The notes: a model not told the origin generated them from the letters alone. A DNA stretch of 64,000 bases from UBA1081 sp045537555 (GCA_045537555.1 JAZSPR010000025.1:1-64000), one strand, 5' to 3'; shown: positions 40,266 through 49,919, counted from the first letter of the stretch. Made by a program: numbers and translations.

Positions 40266-41648
40266 ATGCTTGAAAATCTCATTAAAAAGCATATTGACGG
40301 CATTCAGGAATATGCAGAACTTCGTGCTCAGGTCAATTCATCTGCAAAGGTGCGTATTTCATCAGGTAACCTTGTTGTAAATACCCGTGTAACATCAGGC
40401 GGTGTGAGTGCGAGAGTATATAAAAACGGTGTTTACGGCTTTTCATCAATGGGTGAATACTCCGATGAAAGCATAAAGAGTGTTCTCGGTGCCGCAAAAG
40501 ATAATGCTGTTTTTCTTGATAAATGCGTAAATAAGGGAAAAACGCCTCTTATCCTTACCGATAAGGCATTTTATCAGGGAGATATAAAATATATCGATGT
40601 TCCTCAGAAAGTTCTTATTGACTACGCAAGAGAGCTTGATGACTATATCGTCAATAAATATCCCGACCTTGCAAGCAGAAGTGTTATCATCGCTTCGGAT
40701 GCAATCGAAAAGCTCCTTCATGTTACAACAGGCAGTTTTTCACATTCACTTGCACCCCGTTCATGTATTTATGTTTACATGGCTGCTGAATGTTCAGACG
40801 GTTCAACGGTTGAGCTTTTTGATATCATGAACTGCGGTAAGGGATTCTTTACAGAGCTTTTCAGCACTCCTGCAGAACTTTATGAAAAGGTTGATGACCT
40901 TTATGAAAAGCTTATGGCAAAAAAAGAAGGTGTTTTCTCGGAAGCGGGTGTGTGTGACTGTATTATTGATTCTTCAATTGCAGGTATGATTGCCCACGAA
41001 GCAGTAGGACACACCGTTGAAGCAGACCTTGTTCTTGCAGGCTCCGTTGCTGCAACAAACCTCGGTAAACAGGTTGCATCAGATAAAATCACCATAATTG
41101 ACTTCGCTCATACAGCATTCGGCAAGGAAGTTCCTCTGCCCGTTTATGTTGATGATGAAGGTACTCCCTGCGAAGATGCCGTTCTTATTAAAGACGGTAT
41201 TCTTACAGGATATATGAACAATAAAGAGAGTGCAATGCACTTCGGAATGAAGCCTCTCGGCAATGCGAGAGCATACGGTTTCTCAGATGAACCTCTTATC
41301 AGAATGAGAAACACAGCCATTCTTCCCGGTACAGATAAACTCGAAGATATGATAGCTTCAATTGATAACGGATATTATCTCACACGTACACAGAACGGTC
41401 AGGCAGACACAACGGGTGAGTTTATGTTCGGTATCACAATGGGCTATGAAATCAAAAACGGTAAGCTCGGAAGAGCTATAAGAGACACCACAATCTCAGG
41501 TGTTGCATTTGAAACGCTTAAAACAGTTGATATGCTTTCAGACAAAATGGGCTGGTCTTCATCAGGTTACTGCGGCAAAAAACAGCCGATGCCCGTATCT
41601 GACGGCGGTCCCGATGTCAAGTGCAGAATCAACATCGGCGGACGATAA
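40266..41648 (+). CDS. tldD: metalloprotease TldD
   Basis: A 460-residue TldD protein, the zinc-bearing partner of the TldD/TldE protease, with the motif MIAHEAVGHTVEAD (HExxxH). The C-terminal GWSSSGYCGKKQPMPVSDGGP also fits. With TldE, encoded 15 bases on, it cleaves unfolded peptides and matures microcin-type leaders in other bacteria. The ATG follows GGAGG. Confidence 0.92.
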   Translation: MLENLIKKHIDGIQEYAELRAQVNSSAKVRISSGNLVVNTRVTSGGVSARVYKNGVYGFSSMGEYSDESIKSVLGAAKDNAVFLDKCVNKGKTPLILTDKAFYQGDIKYIDVPQKVLIDYARELDDYIVNKYPDLASRSVIIASDAIEKLLHVTTGSFSHSLAPRSCIYVYMAAECSDGSTVELFDIMNCGKGFFTELFSTPAELYEKVDDLYEKLMAKKEGVFSEAGVCDCIIDSSIAGMIAHEAVGHTVEADLVLAGSVAATNLGKQVASDKITIIDFAHTAFGKEVPLPVYVDDEGTPCEDAVLIKDGILTGYMNNKESAMHFGMKPLGNARAYGFSDEPLIRMRNTAILPGTDKLEDMIASIDNGYYLTRTQNGQADTTGEFMFGITMGYEIKNGKLGRAIRDTTISGVAFETLKTVDMLSDKMGWSSSGYCGKKQPMPVSDGGPDVKCRINIGGR

Positions 41649-41663
41649 GAAAGGGGAGTAGTT

Positions 41664-42968
41664 ATGAATATTTCAGAACTTAAAGAAATTGCTCAGTATA
41701 CGCTCTCCCGTCTTAAGGAGTACGGTGCTGATGAAGCACAGTGCAAGGTTCAGTTCGGTGTTGTTGATGAAATCAATGTTGATGCGGGAGAATTCAGCCT
41801 TATGCGTTCAACATTTGACAGCGCTGTTACAATGAAAGTCATCAAGGATATGAAAAAAGGCGTCATTGCTATAAACAAAATTGATAAAGATTCAATTGAT
41901 GAAGCGGCAAAAGAGTGTGTTGCCGCCGCAGAAGTTGCTTCCGAAGACGATTGTCTTTCAATCGCAGAAAAACAGGAGAATGAAGACTTCTCATTCGGTG
42001 TTTCCGAAAGTGACAGAGAAAAATTCTTTGAAAGAATAAAAGAATATCTTGATGATGTCAATAAAGAGTTCCCCAAAGTGTTTATTGAACAGTTAATTGC
42101 TGATTTTGCAGATTCAAAATCCGTTTATGCAAACACAAACGGAACTGAGTTTTCATACAGAACAGCTTATTATTCAATGGGTTCAATGTATTCAGCACAT
42201 GACGGAGACATGACAACATCATTTAATTCAACAGGTGTTGATTTTGTTGACCTGAGTGAGCCTATAATGAATAAAGGTACTCAGAGAATGATGTATGAGC
42301 TGTGTGAAAAAGAACTCGAAGCCGAGCCTTTTGAAGGCAAATTTACAGGTGTTGCAGTATTTGCTCCCTCAGCTCTCGGTGATATTATCGGTACTGCAAT
42401 CGACAACTTCACAGGTGACGAAACAATCATTGACAGTACAAGCCCGTGGAGAAACAAGCTCAATGAAAAAGTTGCATCTGATTCTCTTACGGTAAGACTT
42501 ATTCCGATTGATGAAAGAATCATCGGCGGTGAAAGATACACGGCAGAAGGCTACAGAACAGAAAATTGCGATATTATTAAGAACGGTATTCTTGAAAACT
42601 TCACTCTGAGTGAATATGCGGCAAGAAAATCGGGTGAAAAAAGATGTCCTACACTTTCAAGCTGTATGGAAGTTGTCGCAGGCAATACTCCTTACGATGA
42701 ACTCATTTCAAAGATTCATAAGGGCATTCTCGTATGCCGTGTGTCAGGCGGTTCACCTGCAGGAAACGGTGATTTCTCAGGCGTTGCCAAGAATTCATTC
42801 CTTATTGAAAACGGTAAAATCACAAAGCCCGTTCTTGAAACAATGCTCAGCGGTAACCTTGCAGATATGCTTATGAATGTTACCGATATTTCAAAGGAAA
42901 CTGCCGAAGACGGTTCAACTGTCTATCCGTGGGTTGCTTTTGACGGTGTTACAGTTTCGGGTAAATAA
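41664..42968 (+). CDS. tldE: TldE/PmbA protease subunit
   Basis: A 434-residue PmbA-type protein lacking the HExxxH metal motif, with the conserved VSGGSPAGNGDFSGVAKNSFL. It forms the heterodimer with TldD. An AAAGGGGAG site precedes it. A 53-residue peptide gene follows. Confidence 0.92.
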   Translation: MNISELKEIAQYTLSRLKEYGADEAQCKVQFGVVDEINVDAGEFSLMRSTFDSAVTMKVIKDMKKGVIAINKIDKDSIDEAAKECVAAAEVASEDDCLSIAEKQENEDFSFGVSESDREKFFERIKEYLDDVNKEFPKVFIEQLIADFADSKSVYANTNGTEFSYRTAYYSMGSMYSAHDGDMTTSFNSTGVDFVDLSEPIMNKGTQRMMYELCEKELEAEPFEGKFTGVAVFAPSALGDIIGTAIDNFTGDETIIDSTSPWRNKLNEKVASDSLTVRLIPIDERIIGGERYTAEGYRTENCDIIKNGILENFTLSEYAARKSGEKRCPTLSSCMEVVAGNTPYDELISKIHKGILVCRVSGGSPAGNGDFSGVAKNSFLIENGKITKPVLETMLSGNLADMLMNVTDISKETAEDGSTVYPWVAFDGVTVSGK

Positions 42969-42987
42969 GAAAAATTTGCAAATCCTC

Positions 42988-43016
42988 TTGAAATTGTAGT
43001 ATTATTATGTTATATT
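42988..43016 (+). promoter_or_regulatory. promoter of the 53-residue peptide gene
   Basis: TTGAAA (42988-42993), 17 bases, TATATT (43011-43016), 36 bases before the peptide start. It may also carry read-through from tldE. Confidence 0.6.
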
Positions 43017-43052
43017 ATTTACAGAAAACTATATTGAAAGTGAGGTAAAATT

Positions 43053-43214
43053 ATGAATCTTAATACAATTATTGTTACACTTGACTATCTTATCAGAAAA
43101 GTTATGGCTCTGCTTGATTCACTTATGGAAAAACTCGGTATTACAACAACTGCTCCTGAAACAACAACAGTTGCTGACGGCGAAACAACAACAGCTCCCG
43201 CAGCTGAAGTATAA
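43053..43214 (+). CDS. 53-residue peptide with Thr-rich tail
   Basis: Starts at 43053 after GTGAGG. N-terminal amphipathic helix (MNLNTIIVTLDYLIRKVM...), then ITTTAPETTT and GETTTAPAAEV, resembling the Thr/Pro linker of the exported protein at 58728. No signal peptide is evident. It lies next to tldD/tldE, which process peptides elsewhere; a substrate link is only a suggestion. Confidence 0.6.
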   Translation: MNLNTIIVTLDYLIRKVMALLDSLMEKLGITTTAPETTTVADGETTTAPAAEV

Positions 43215-43230
43215 GTTCTGTAAATCAATT

Positions 43231-43257
43231 GCTCCTCATCTGAGGGGCAGTTTTTTT
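43231..43257 (+). terminator. terminator after the 53-residue peptide
   Basis: GCTCCTCA pairs with TGAGGGGC (one G-T pair) around two bases, followed by AG and seven T. Confidence 0.85.
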
Positions 43258-43369
43258 GTCTCTTTAGGTGTAGAAACGAGCGGAGCAAAAATAAAAACGG
43301 CGAGCTGAAAGCAAGCCGAAAAAAATATGCAGAAGAAATCTCCGAGTATTTAACTCCACGGAAAGTAGA

Positions 43370-43398
43370 TTGATGTTTTTTATGCAATCTGATATTAT
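43370..43398 (+). promoter_or_regulatory. promoter of the XRE-desulfoferrodoxin gene
   Basis: TTGATG (43370-43375), 17 bases, TATTAT (43393-43398); start codon 29 bases on. A near-consensus sigma-A promoter. Confidence 0.65.
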
Positions 43399-43426
43399 AT
43401 ATCTATAAATCCGAAGGAGAATAACA

Positions 43427-44011
43427 ATGAATACATATATTACAGGCACGGTAATCAAAAAACTGCGTGAAGAAAAAGGTATGACACAGTTGCAACTTGC
43501 AGAAGCCACGGGAGTCAGCGACAAAGCCGTGTCAAAATGGGAAACAGCAAAGGGACTGCCCGATATCACACTCATTGAGCCCCTTGCAAAAGCTCTGAGG
43601 GTATCTGTAATGGAACTTATGTCAGGCGACACAGTTATAAATAAAAATACATCATCAAATATGCTTCGTTCTAAATTCTATGTCTGTCCAGTATGCGGAA
43701 ATATCATTCATACAACGGGTGATGCTGTTATAAGCTGTTGCGGAATAACTCTTCCTCCTCTTGAAGCCGAAGAAACAGATTATGACCATAAAATAAATAT
43801 TGAAAAAGTTGAGGATGAACATTTTATCACAATAAACCATAGTATGACAAAAACTCATTTTATCTCATTTATTGCTTATCTTACATCTGACAGAGTTCAA
43901 TTTGTAAAATTCTATCCGGAAGGCAATGCCGAAACAAGGTTTCAGCTAAGAGGACGGGGATATATTTATATTTATTGCAATAAACACGGGCTTATGAAAC
44001 AGAAGATTTAA
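43427..44011 (+). CDS. XRE regulator fused to desulfoferrodoxin-like domain
   Basis: A 194-residue protein. Residues 5-62 are an XRE HTH (LREEKGMTQLQLAEATGVSDKAVSKWE). Residues about 80-105 form a desulforedoxin-like centre (CPVCGN and SCCG), and the end has NHSMTKTHFISFI and YCNKHGLM, the His and Cys iron ligands of superoxide reductase. It probably senses oxygen or superoxide. AAGGAGA precedes the ATG. The fusion is known in Firmicutes; target genes are unknown. Confidence 0.82.
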   Translation: MNTYITGTVIKKLREEKGMTQLQLAEATGVSDKAVSKWETAKGLPDITLIEPLAKALRVSVMELMSGDTVINKNTSSNMLRSKFYVCPVCGNIIHTTGDAVISCCGITLPPLEAEETDYDHKINIEKVEDEHFITINHSMTKTHFISFIAYLTSDRVQFVKFYPEGNAETRFQLRGRGYIYIYCNKHGLMKQKI

Positions 44012-44020
44012 TTATAAGAA

Positions 44021-44055
44021 AAAATCCTCCATGGGTTCATGGAGGAAAAATTTTT
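44021..44055. terminator. bidirectional terminator between convergent genes
   Basis: TCCTCCATG (44025-44033) pairs with CATGGAGGA (44038-44046), with an A-run before and a T-run after. It serves the rightward regulator and the leftward EIIC-like gene. Confidence 0.88.
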
Positions 44056-44057
44056 GC

Positions 44058-45485
44058 TTACTTTTTAAGCGATTCTCTGAGTTTTTTTCCGTAATTTCTC
44101 ATTTCCAGAACAATGTCGCCTTCAGCATGGAAGTAGCAGTCTTTCTTTGAAAGAATTTTATATTCAAGCTCTCTCAGACCCATAATTACAAGACCGCCGA
44201 CAAATGCGCTTGCAAGAATTATGAAGAAGAGGGGAAGTCTGCATGTAAGGAAATCGCCTGAACGAAGGGGAAGAGTGAAACTCATGTAAATTTCACCTGC
44301 TTCAAAAAGCTCGGTATAGGTGTAATCAACAGCACCGTATGTATAGTTGCCTGTTGCATATTTCGGGAGACTTCCGTCTGTGTATGCAGTGTTCACAATG
44401 CCGAAAAGTGCTGTCAGAACACCGCCGACTGCAGAACCAGCCATAAGTCCGGGGATAACCGTAAACGGACTTCTCATTGCCATAGGCATTGAGGGGGCAA
44501 TTGTAAGCTTGATGTTTTCAAAGAAGGCATTAATGGGACCTGTTGTTGCAAGGTTGAAATCATCTGTATTTGTCTTTCCGCCCTTTTTGAAAAGTTTGCA
44601 GTTGAGAATACCGAAGAAAGCAGTCCAGCCGATTGTAATGAAACAAACTGAATATATAGTAATAAGCTGAGCATTACCCGTTGCAAGATATGAAGCTGTT
44701 GCAACGGAGAATGCCGCAAGAGAAACAGGTCCTATTGTGTCGAAACCTACCATAAGTCCCATGATGAGTGCGGCAAGAACAACATTTGATGATGCAACAT
44801 CAGAAAGAATAATATAAAGCTTTTCTGCGAGAACGCCGAAGGGGAGTTCAATACCGTATTTTACGAGAATGAATGTCAGAGCACACATTGCTACGGGAAT
44901 GATAAGTACCATAACAATAAGGTCAACACCTTCAATGATTGTTATACCTCTGAGATCTTCGGGGATGGCTTTTATTTTGTTTCTTATTTTACCTATAATT
45001 TTATCAATACCGTTGCCGATGCTGATTTTCGCTCTGTCCCAGCCTGCGTAAAGCAGTTTTATTCCGAGTGCAAGGAATACAGCCATAATAAGATAACCCA
45101 TATATCCTATAGCAGTTGCATTCTGATAATTCGCAGGTGTTGCAAAGAAACAAGCATACATGTTTTCGGCACTTGCAGATGCTTCTGTAAAGTGGCAAAA
45201 ATAAACAGACAATGCAAGTGACGGTGCTATTGCGGGAATACCTGCAATGAGATAGGATACAACTACAGCGAGAGCTACAAAGAAGAAATCGGTTGCCCAG
45301 AAAAGGATGAACCATAATGCAGGTTCGTTTTCTGCTCCCGTTGCTCCGAGCATGTGATATGTTTGGAATAAGTTCTGAATTACAAAGAAGAAACCTGCAC
45401 CGAGTGCACCGAAAAGCTGAACAATGAACATAATCGATGTTGCACGGTAGATTTTACTCTTTGTGTCAAGATAGAGGTTTTTCAT
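44058..45485 (-). CDS. PTS EIIC-like membrane protein
   Basis: A 475-residue integral protein with about ten membrane segments. MVGFDTIGPVSLAAFSVA and PGLMAGSAVGGVLTALFGI resemble the fructose-type EIIC transport domain of the phosphotransferase system. No EIIA or EIIB domain is fused or nearby, so it may depend on partners elsewhere or transport by another mode. ATG at 45485 has AAAGGGAAA upstream. Confidence 0.72.
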   Translation of the reverse strand: MKNLYLDTKSKIYRATSIMFIVQLFGALGAGFFFVIQNLFQTYHMLGATGAENEPALWFILFWATDFFFVALAVVVSYLIAGIPAIAPSLALSVYFCHFTEASASAENMYACFFATPANYQNATAIGYMGYLIMAVFLALGIKLLYAGWDRAKISIGNGIDKIIGKIRNKIKAIPEDLRGITIIEGVDLIVMVLIIPVAMCALTFILVKYGIELPFGVLAEKLYIILSDVASSNVVLAALIMGLMVGFDTIGPVSLAAFSVATASYLATGNAQLITIYSVCFITIGWTAFFGILNCKLFKKGGKTNTDDFNLATTGPINAFFENIKLTIAPSMPMAMRSPFTVIPGLMAGSAVGGVLTALFGIVNTAYTDGSLPKYATGNYTYGAVDYTYTELFEAGEIYMSFTLPLRSGDFLTCRLPLFFIILASAFVGGLVIMGLRELEYKILSKKDCYFHAEGDIVLEMRNYGKKLRESLKK

Positions 45486-45512
45486 TTTTCTTTTTCCCTT
45501 TCACATTTTTAT

Positions 45513-46688
45513 TTAATCGAACGGTGTACTGATATTCTTGAATCTGAAATTTACAATTTCTTTTTCAGAAGTGTATCTTGAAAGAGAGAGTATCAGACCG
45601 ATTGCGATATAAATACATAAATTTGATGAGCCGCCCGCACTGAGATACGGCAAAGTGATACCAATTACGGGCAATAATTTAAGACACATTCCGATGTTGA
45701 CAATAAGCTGTGATGCAATCATTGATGCAACACCTGTACAAAGAAGAAATACTGTTCTGTCATTTGATTTCTTTCCGATATTTATAATTCTGAATACCAG
45801 AATGATGAATACTGCAAGAGTGAGTAAACAGCCGATAAGTCCGAATTCTTCACCTATAACGGAGAAAATCATATCATTTTCACTTTCGGGAACAATACCT
45901 GCCTGAGTGTATTCGCCTTTAAAAAGTCCCTGACCGAATATTCCTCCGTTTTTTACGGCTCTTAAGCCCTGCTCCTGTTGATATATGATGTCAGGATATT
46001 CTTCAGGTTTTATTAAAGCCAGAATTCTGTCTTTCTGAATGCTTGAGAAAACAAAGTTCCATGCAAGAGGCAATGCGGCAAGAACAAGGCCCGCACCAAT
46101 CAGGAAGTAACTGAATTTCAGTTCAGCCGCAAAAAGCATAATAATGAAAATCAGAATAAAGATGAGTGCACTTCCCATATCGCCGCTGACTAAAACAAGA
46201 AGAATCGGTACAGCCGCATGAATACAAAGAAAAATTACGTTCTTAAGTGAATTAATTTCATCTCTTACTGTATCAAGATGAACGGTAAATGTAATAATAA
46301 AGCCGATTTTGACGAGTTCGGACGGCTGGAAGTAAAGTCCCGAACTGCCAAGTATAATCCAAGTTTTTACATCCGGTCTTGAAGGCGGTCCTACACCTAC
46401 ACCGGGGATAAAAAGCAACAGCATCAGAAAAATGCATACACCTGCAATAACGGGCCATAGTCGTACTATAAAATTGTAATCAATCACCGAAATTATCAGA
46501 GACATAACAACACCGATGCTTACGGCAATTATCATAACTCTTGCATCTCGTGAGATCATTTCTTCTCCCGTTCTTGTTGCACTTGAAACAAGGAGAATAC
46601 CGAAAACTGAAATCAGAACCGATAAAAATAATAAAAATTTATCAGTTTCCTTGATAAAGGTTTTTATTTGTGATATAATCTTATTCAT
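45513..46688 (-). CDS. rodA: RodA/FtsW-type peptidoglycan polymerase
   Basis: A 391-residue SEDS-family glycosyltransferase with about ten membrane helices: FLLFLSVLISVFGILLVSSA, GLYFQPSELVKIGFI, GDMGSALIF, ENDMIFSVIGEEFGLIG and the LPYLSAGGSS end. RodA builds side-wall peptidoglycan with a partner PBP; FtsW or SpoVE cannot be excluded. The start at 46688 has an AGGA site 11 bases before; 46700 is an option. Confidence 0.85.
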   Translation of the reverse strand: MNKIISQIKTFIKETDKFLLFLSVLISVFGILLVSSATRTGEEMISRDARVMIIAVSIGVVMSLIISVIDYNFIVRLWPVIAGVCIFLMLLLFIPGVGVGPPSRPDVKTWIILGSSGLYFQPSELVKIGFIITFTVHLDTVRDEINSLKNVIFLCIHAAVPILLVLVSGDMGSALIFILIFIIMLFAAELKFSYFLIGAGLVLAALPLAWNFVFSSIQKDRILALIKPEEYPDIIYQQEQGLRAVKNGGIFGQGLFKGEYTQAGIVPESENDMIFSVIGEEFGLIGCLLTLAVFIILVFRIINIGKKSNDRTVFLLCTGVASMIASQLIVNIGMCLKLLPVIGITLPYLSAGGSSNLCIYIAIGLILSLSRYTSEKEIVNFRFKNISTPFD

Positions 46689-46781
46689 GATAATGAACAT
46701 CCTGTATATATGGTTATTTATATTATAACTGTATTATACTGTTTTTTCAAGTATTATTTATAAAGGCAGATTATATTTGTT

Positions 46782-47213
46782 ATGATAAAATTTAATTCGT
46801 TTTCAGAGGCTGACACTCTGAAATTTGCTTCGGAGTTTGCTTTACAGCTTCACGGCGGTGATGTTATTGCATTCAAAGGCGGTATGGGCATGGGCAAAAC
46901 CGTGTTTGTACGCGGATGTGCAGCAGTTCTTGATGTTTCCTGTGATGTCAGCAGTCCCACCTTCTCAATTGTCAATGATTACGGCGGAAAATATAATGTC
47001 TATCATTTTGATATGTACCGTGTTGAAAGCTGGGATTCACTTTATTCAACGGGATTCTTCGATTACCTTAATGAAAACAGTATTCTTTTCATTGAATGGA
47101 GCGAGAATATCGAAAATGTTCTTCCCGAAAACACAATAACTGTTGAATTTATCCGTGGTGAAAATGATAATGAACGCACAATAACTGTTTACGGAGGTGA
47201 CGGAAGATGGTAA
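46782..47213 (+). CDS. tsaE: TsaE, tRNA t6A biosynthesis ATPase
   Basis: A 143-residue P-loop ATPase (FKGGMGMGKTVFVRG) with SSPTFSIVNDYGG and FIEWSENI motifs. TsaE works with TsaB and TsaD in threonylcarbamoyl transfer to adenosine 37 of ANN-decoding tRNAs. It overlaps tsaB by 7 bases. Confidence 0.93.
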   Translation: MIKFNSFSEADTLKFASEFALQLHGGDVIAFKGGMGMGKTVFVRGCAAVLDVSCDVSSPTFSIVNDYGGKYNVYHFDMYRVESWDSLYSTGFFDYLNENSILFIEWSENIENVLPENTITVEFIRGENDNERTITVYGGDGRW

Positions 47214-47911
47214 TTCTCGGTATAGACAGCTCAGCTGTTTCTGCATCTGCCGCAGTAGTAAAAGACGGCAAACTTATTTCAGAATCATTTCTCAATGTCG
47301 GTTTAACTCATTCCGTTACATTATTGTCACTTATAAAACAGTCCGTTGAGGGGGCAGGTCTTTCAGTTTCCGACCTTGATGCCGTAGCCGTTACAAACGG
47401 ACCGGGGTCATTTACAGGCGTTAGAATCGGTGTTGCAACAGCAAAAGGCATTGCTCAGCCTGAAGGTAAAAAGTGTGTTCCTGTTTCAACTCTTGAGGCA
47501 ATAGCTTATCCTCTTATTGATACGAACTGTGTTGCAGTTTCTGTTATGGATGCAAGATGCAATCAGGTTTACTGTGCATTGTTCAGATGTGAAAACGGTA
47601 AAATGACACGTCTTACAGAAGATGATGCCATTTCCCTTGATTCGCTTCGCGACATTCTTAATAATTACAATGAAAAAATTATACTTATAGGTGACGGCGC
47701 TGATATATCATATAACTATCTTTCAAAGGATATCCCCGATATTGCAATTGCTTCACCTCTGATTAAGTATCAGAGAGCGTCCTCGGTTGCATTTATTGCA
47801 TCTGAAAGGCTTGATAATAAAGAAAATATTAAAACACCCGATGAGCTTGTGCCGTCTTATCTGAGGCTTTCTCAGGCTGAAAGGGAACTCAAAAAGAAAA
47901 AGGAGCAGTAA
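47207..47911 (+). CDS. tsaB: TsaB, tRNA t6A biosynthesis protein
   Basis: A 234-residue ASKHA-fold protein with ILGIDSSAVSASAAVV, VTNGPGSFTGVRIGVATAKG and VMDARCNQVYCALF, the TsaB signature. It is the platform of the t6A complex. ATG overlaps tsaE; rpiB starts 3 bases after. Confidence 0.93.
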   Translation: MVILGIDSSAVSASAAVVKDGKLISESFLNVGLTHSVTLLSLIKQSVEGAGLSVSDLDAVAVTNGPGSFTGVRIGVATAKGIAQPEGKKCVPVSTLEAIAYPLIDTNCVAVSVMDARCNQVYCALFRCENGKMTRLTEDDAISLDSLRDILNNYNEKIILIGDGADISYNYLSKDIPDIAIASPLIKYQRASSVAFIASERLDNKENIKTPDELVPSYLRLSQAERELKKKKEQ

Positions 47912-47914
47912 AAA

Positions 47915-48358
47915 ATGAAAATAGCAATAGGTTCAGACCACGCAGGTTTTCCTCTGAAAGAAGAAATCAGAAAATATCTTGAAGAAAAAGGCATTGAATA
48001 TGTTGATTGCGGAGTTTATGATGCATCTTCTGCAGATTATCCCGTTCAGGCAAAAAATACTTGCGAAAAAATTATTTCGGGTGAATGTGTAAGAGGTATT
48101 CTCTGTTGCGGGACAGGTATCGGTATTTCAATGGCTGCAAATAAAGTAAAGGGCATTCGTGCAGCATGTTGTTCTGATTATTTCAGTGCAAAATATACAA
48201 GACTTCATAACGATGCAAACGTTCTGTGTCTCGGTGCAAGAGTTATCGGCGTCGGTGCGGCACTTGAGCTTGTTGAAGTATTCCTCAATACAGAATTTGA
48301 AGGCGGCAGACATCAGAGAAGAGTAGACCTTATCACAGATATCGAAAACGCACAGTAA
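47915..48358 (+). CDS. rpiB: ribose 5-phosphate isomerase B
   Basis: A 147-residue protein with IAIGSDHAGFPLK, DCGVYDASSADYP and GILCCGTGIGISMAANK, containing the active-site Cys of RpiB. It interconverts ribose 5-phosphate and ribulose 5-phosphate in the pentose phosphate route. Its terminator is the hairpin duplicated by the IS element downstream. Confidence 0.93.
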   Translation: MKIAIGSDHAGFPLKEEIRKYLEEKGIEYVDCGVYDASSADYPVQAKNTCEKIISGECVRGILCCGTGIGISMAANKVKGIRAACCSDYFSAKYTRLHNDANVLCLGARVIGVGAALELVEVFLNTEFEGGRHQRRVDLITDIENAQ

Positions 48359-48370
48359 AACAGAAAAAAG

Positions 48371-48392
48371 AACCGTGTCATAAGACACGGTT
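48371..48392. repeat. target-site duplication, left (rpiB terminator hairpin)
   Basis: The 22-base palindrome with arms AACCGTGTC/GACACGGTT is repeated exactly at 49920-49941. The insertion duplicated the whole terminator stem. This copy ends rpiB transcription. Confidence 0.9.
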
Positions 48393-49919
48393 CCAGACTG
48401 TCGAAAAAGTCCAGCAAAAGCTGGGCTTTTTTTCATATATGTGATATAATGTATATGGTGATAAAAAATGTTAGAAGAAAAGAAGAATATAAATAAAAGA
48501 AACGACGGAGAAATCGTAAGTTTAAATGATTTGGTTCCCAAGTTTCATTTGTTGAGAAAGATAGATAAATCAATAGACTGGAAAAAAATATATCCGATAG
48601 TAGAGGGGAAATACAGTAAAATAGGCAGACCGAGCGTAGACCCTGTAGTGCTTGTAAAAATGGTAATGTTACAGCACATATACGGAATCCGTTCACTACG
48701 ACAGACAGTAGCAGAAATAGAAGTAAATGTAGCATACAGATGGTTTATCGGATATGGATTAACAGAAAAGATACCTCACTTTTCAACGGTGAGCTACAAC
48801 TTTCTTCATAGATTTGACAGTGAAATGTTTGAAGAAATATTTACGCTTGTACTTAATGAAGGCATAGATAGTGGATATGTAAAGCCTGAAGTGATTTTCG
48901 TTGACTCAACCCACATCAAAGCAAATGCAAATCGCAAAAAGCAGATGAAAGTGCATGTTCCTGCAGCAGTAAAAACATATGAAGACCAGCTTCACAAAGA
49001 GATAAATGAAGACAGAGACGACCACGATAAGAAACCGTTAAAAGAGGAAGAAAAGGAAGAAACAGTAGAGAAAACAGTATCAACAACAGACCCTGAAAGC
49101 GGATTGTTTCATAAGGGAGAACATCAGAAATGTTTTGCATATGAGGCACAGACAGCCTGTGATAAAAACAACTTTGTACTTGATGTAACAGTAGTGCCCG
49201 GCAATGTACATGACAGCGTTTCATTTGATGGTCTCTATGATAAAGTAACAGAAAGATTTCCTGAAATAAAAGTAGTAACAGCAGATGCAGGATACAAAAC
49301 ACCGTGGATATGTAAAAAGATAATTGATGATGGAAGAATCCCGTCAATGCCATACAAAAGACCACAGACAAAAGAAGGATTTTTTAAGAAATACGAATAT
49401 GTATATGACGAATATTACGATTGTTATCTTTGCCCGAACGATAAGATATTAAAGTACACAACCACAAACAGAGAGGGTTACAGAGAATACAAAAGTAATC
49501 CGCATGATTGTGCAAAATGTGAAAAGATAAAACAGTGTACAGAAAGCAAAATCAAACAGAAAGTAGTAACCCGACACATCTGGGAAAACTACATAGAAAT
49601 GGCAGAAGATATCAGGCACTCCGCATTAGGAAAAGAAACCTACTCAAAACGAAGTCAGACAATTGAGAGAGTGTTTGCTGATGCAAAAGAAAAACATGCT
49701 ATGAGGTACACACCGTATCGAGGTCTAAACCAAGTTACTAATTGGGTTAGGCTTAAGTTTGCTGCAATGAACCTTAAAAAAATGGCAATGTGGAAGTTCA
49801 AAAACGAAAAAAAGCCAACCAAAAAGCGCTTTTTAGAAAAGATTTTTGTGTTTTCCTTCATATATACTAAAAAACCGTGTCTCGCTTGATTGCGAAACAC
49901 GGTTTTTTCGACAGTCTGG
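48393..49919 (+). mobile_element. IS1182-family insertion sequence, complete
   Basis: A 1527-bp element bounded by perfect 16-bp inverted repeats CCAGACTGTCGAAAAA (48393-48408 and 49904-49919) and flanked by 22-bp direct repeats. Inside are a terminator-like CCAGC/GCTGG stem with T-run at 48411-48431, a transposase gene, and at the right end a terminator with AAACCGTGT/ACACGGTTT arms (about 49871-49907) that mirrors the target hairpin. The transposase frame is intact, so it looks recent and mobile. Confidence 0.93.
48468..49889 (+). CDS. IS1182-family transposase
   Basis: A 473-residue DDE transposase. N-terminal NGIRSLRQT-like DNA-binding helices (IYGIRSLRQTVAEIEVNVAYRWF), catalytic Asp in EVIFVDSTHIKANANR, second Asp in VTADAGYKTPW, and a final Glu in RSQTIERVFADAKEKHAMRY. 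A CPNDK/C-rich zinc part (CAKCEKIKQC) lies in between. Full length with no interruption. Confidence 0.92.
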   Translation: MLEEKKNINKRNDGEIVSLNDLVPKFHLLRKIDKSIDWKKIYPIVEGKYSKIGRPSVDPVVLVKMVMLQHIYGIRSLRQTVAEIEVNVAYRWFIGYGLTEKIPHFSTVSYNFLHRFDSEMFEEIFTLVLNEGIDSGYVKPEVIFVDSTHIKANANRKKQMKVHVPAAVKTYEDQLHKEINEDRDDHDKKPLKEEEKEETVEKTVSTTDPESGLFHKGEHQKCFAYEAQTACDKNNFVLDVTVVPGNVHDSVSFDGLYDKVTERFPEIKVVTADAGYKTPWICKKIIDDGRIPSMPYKRPQTKEGFFKKYEYVYDEYYDCYLCPNDKILKYTTTNREGYREYKSNPHDCAKCEKIKQCTESKIKQKVVTRHIWENYIEMAEDIRHSALGKETYSKRSQTIERVFADAKEKHAMRYTPYRGLNQVTNWVRLKFAAMNLKKMAMWKFKNEKKPTKKRFLEKIFVFSFIYTKKPCLA

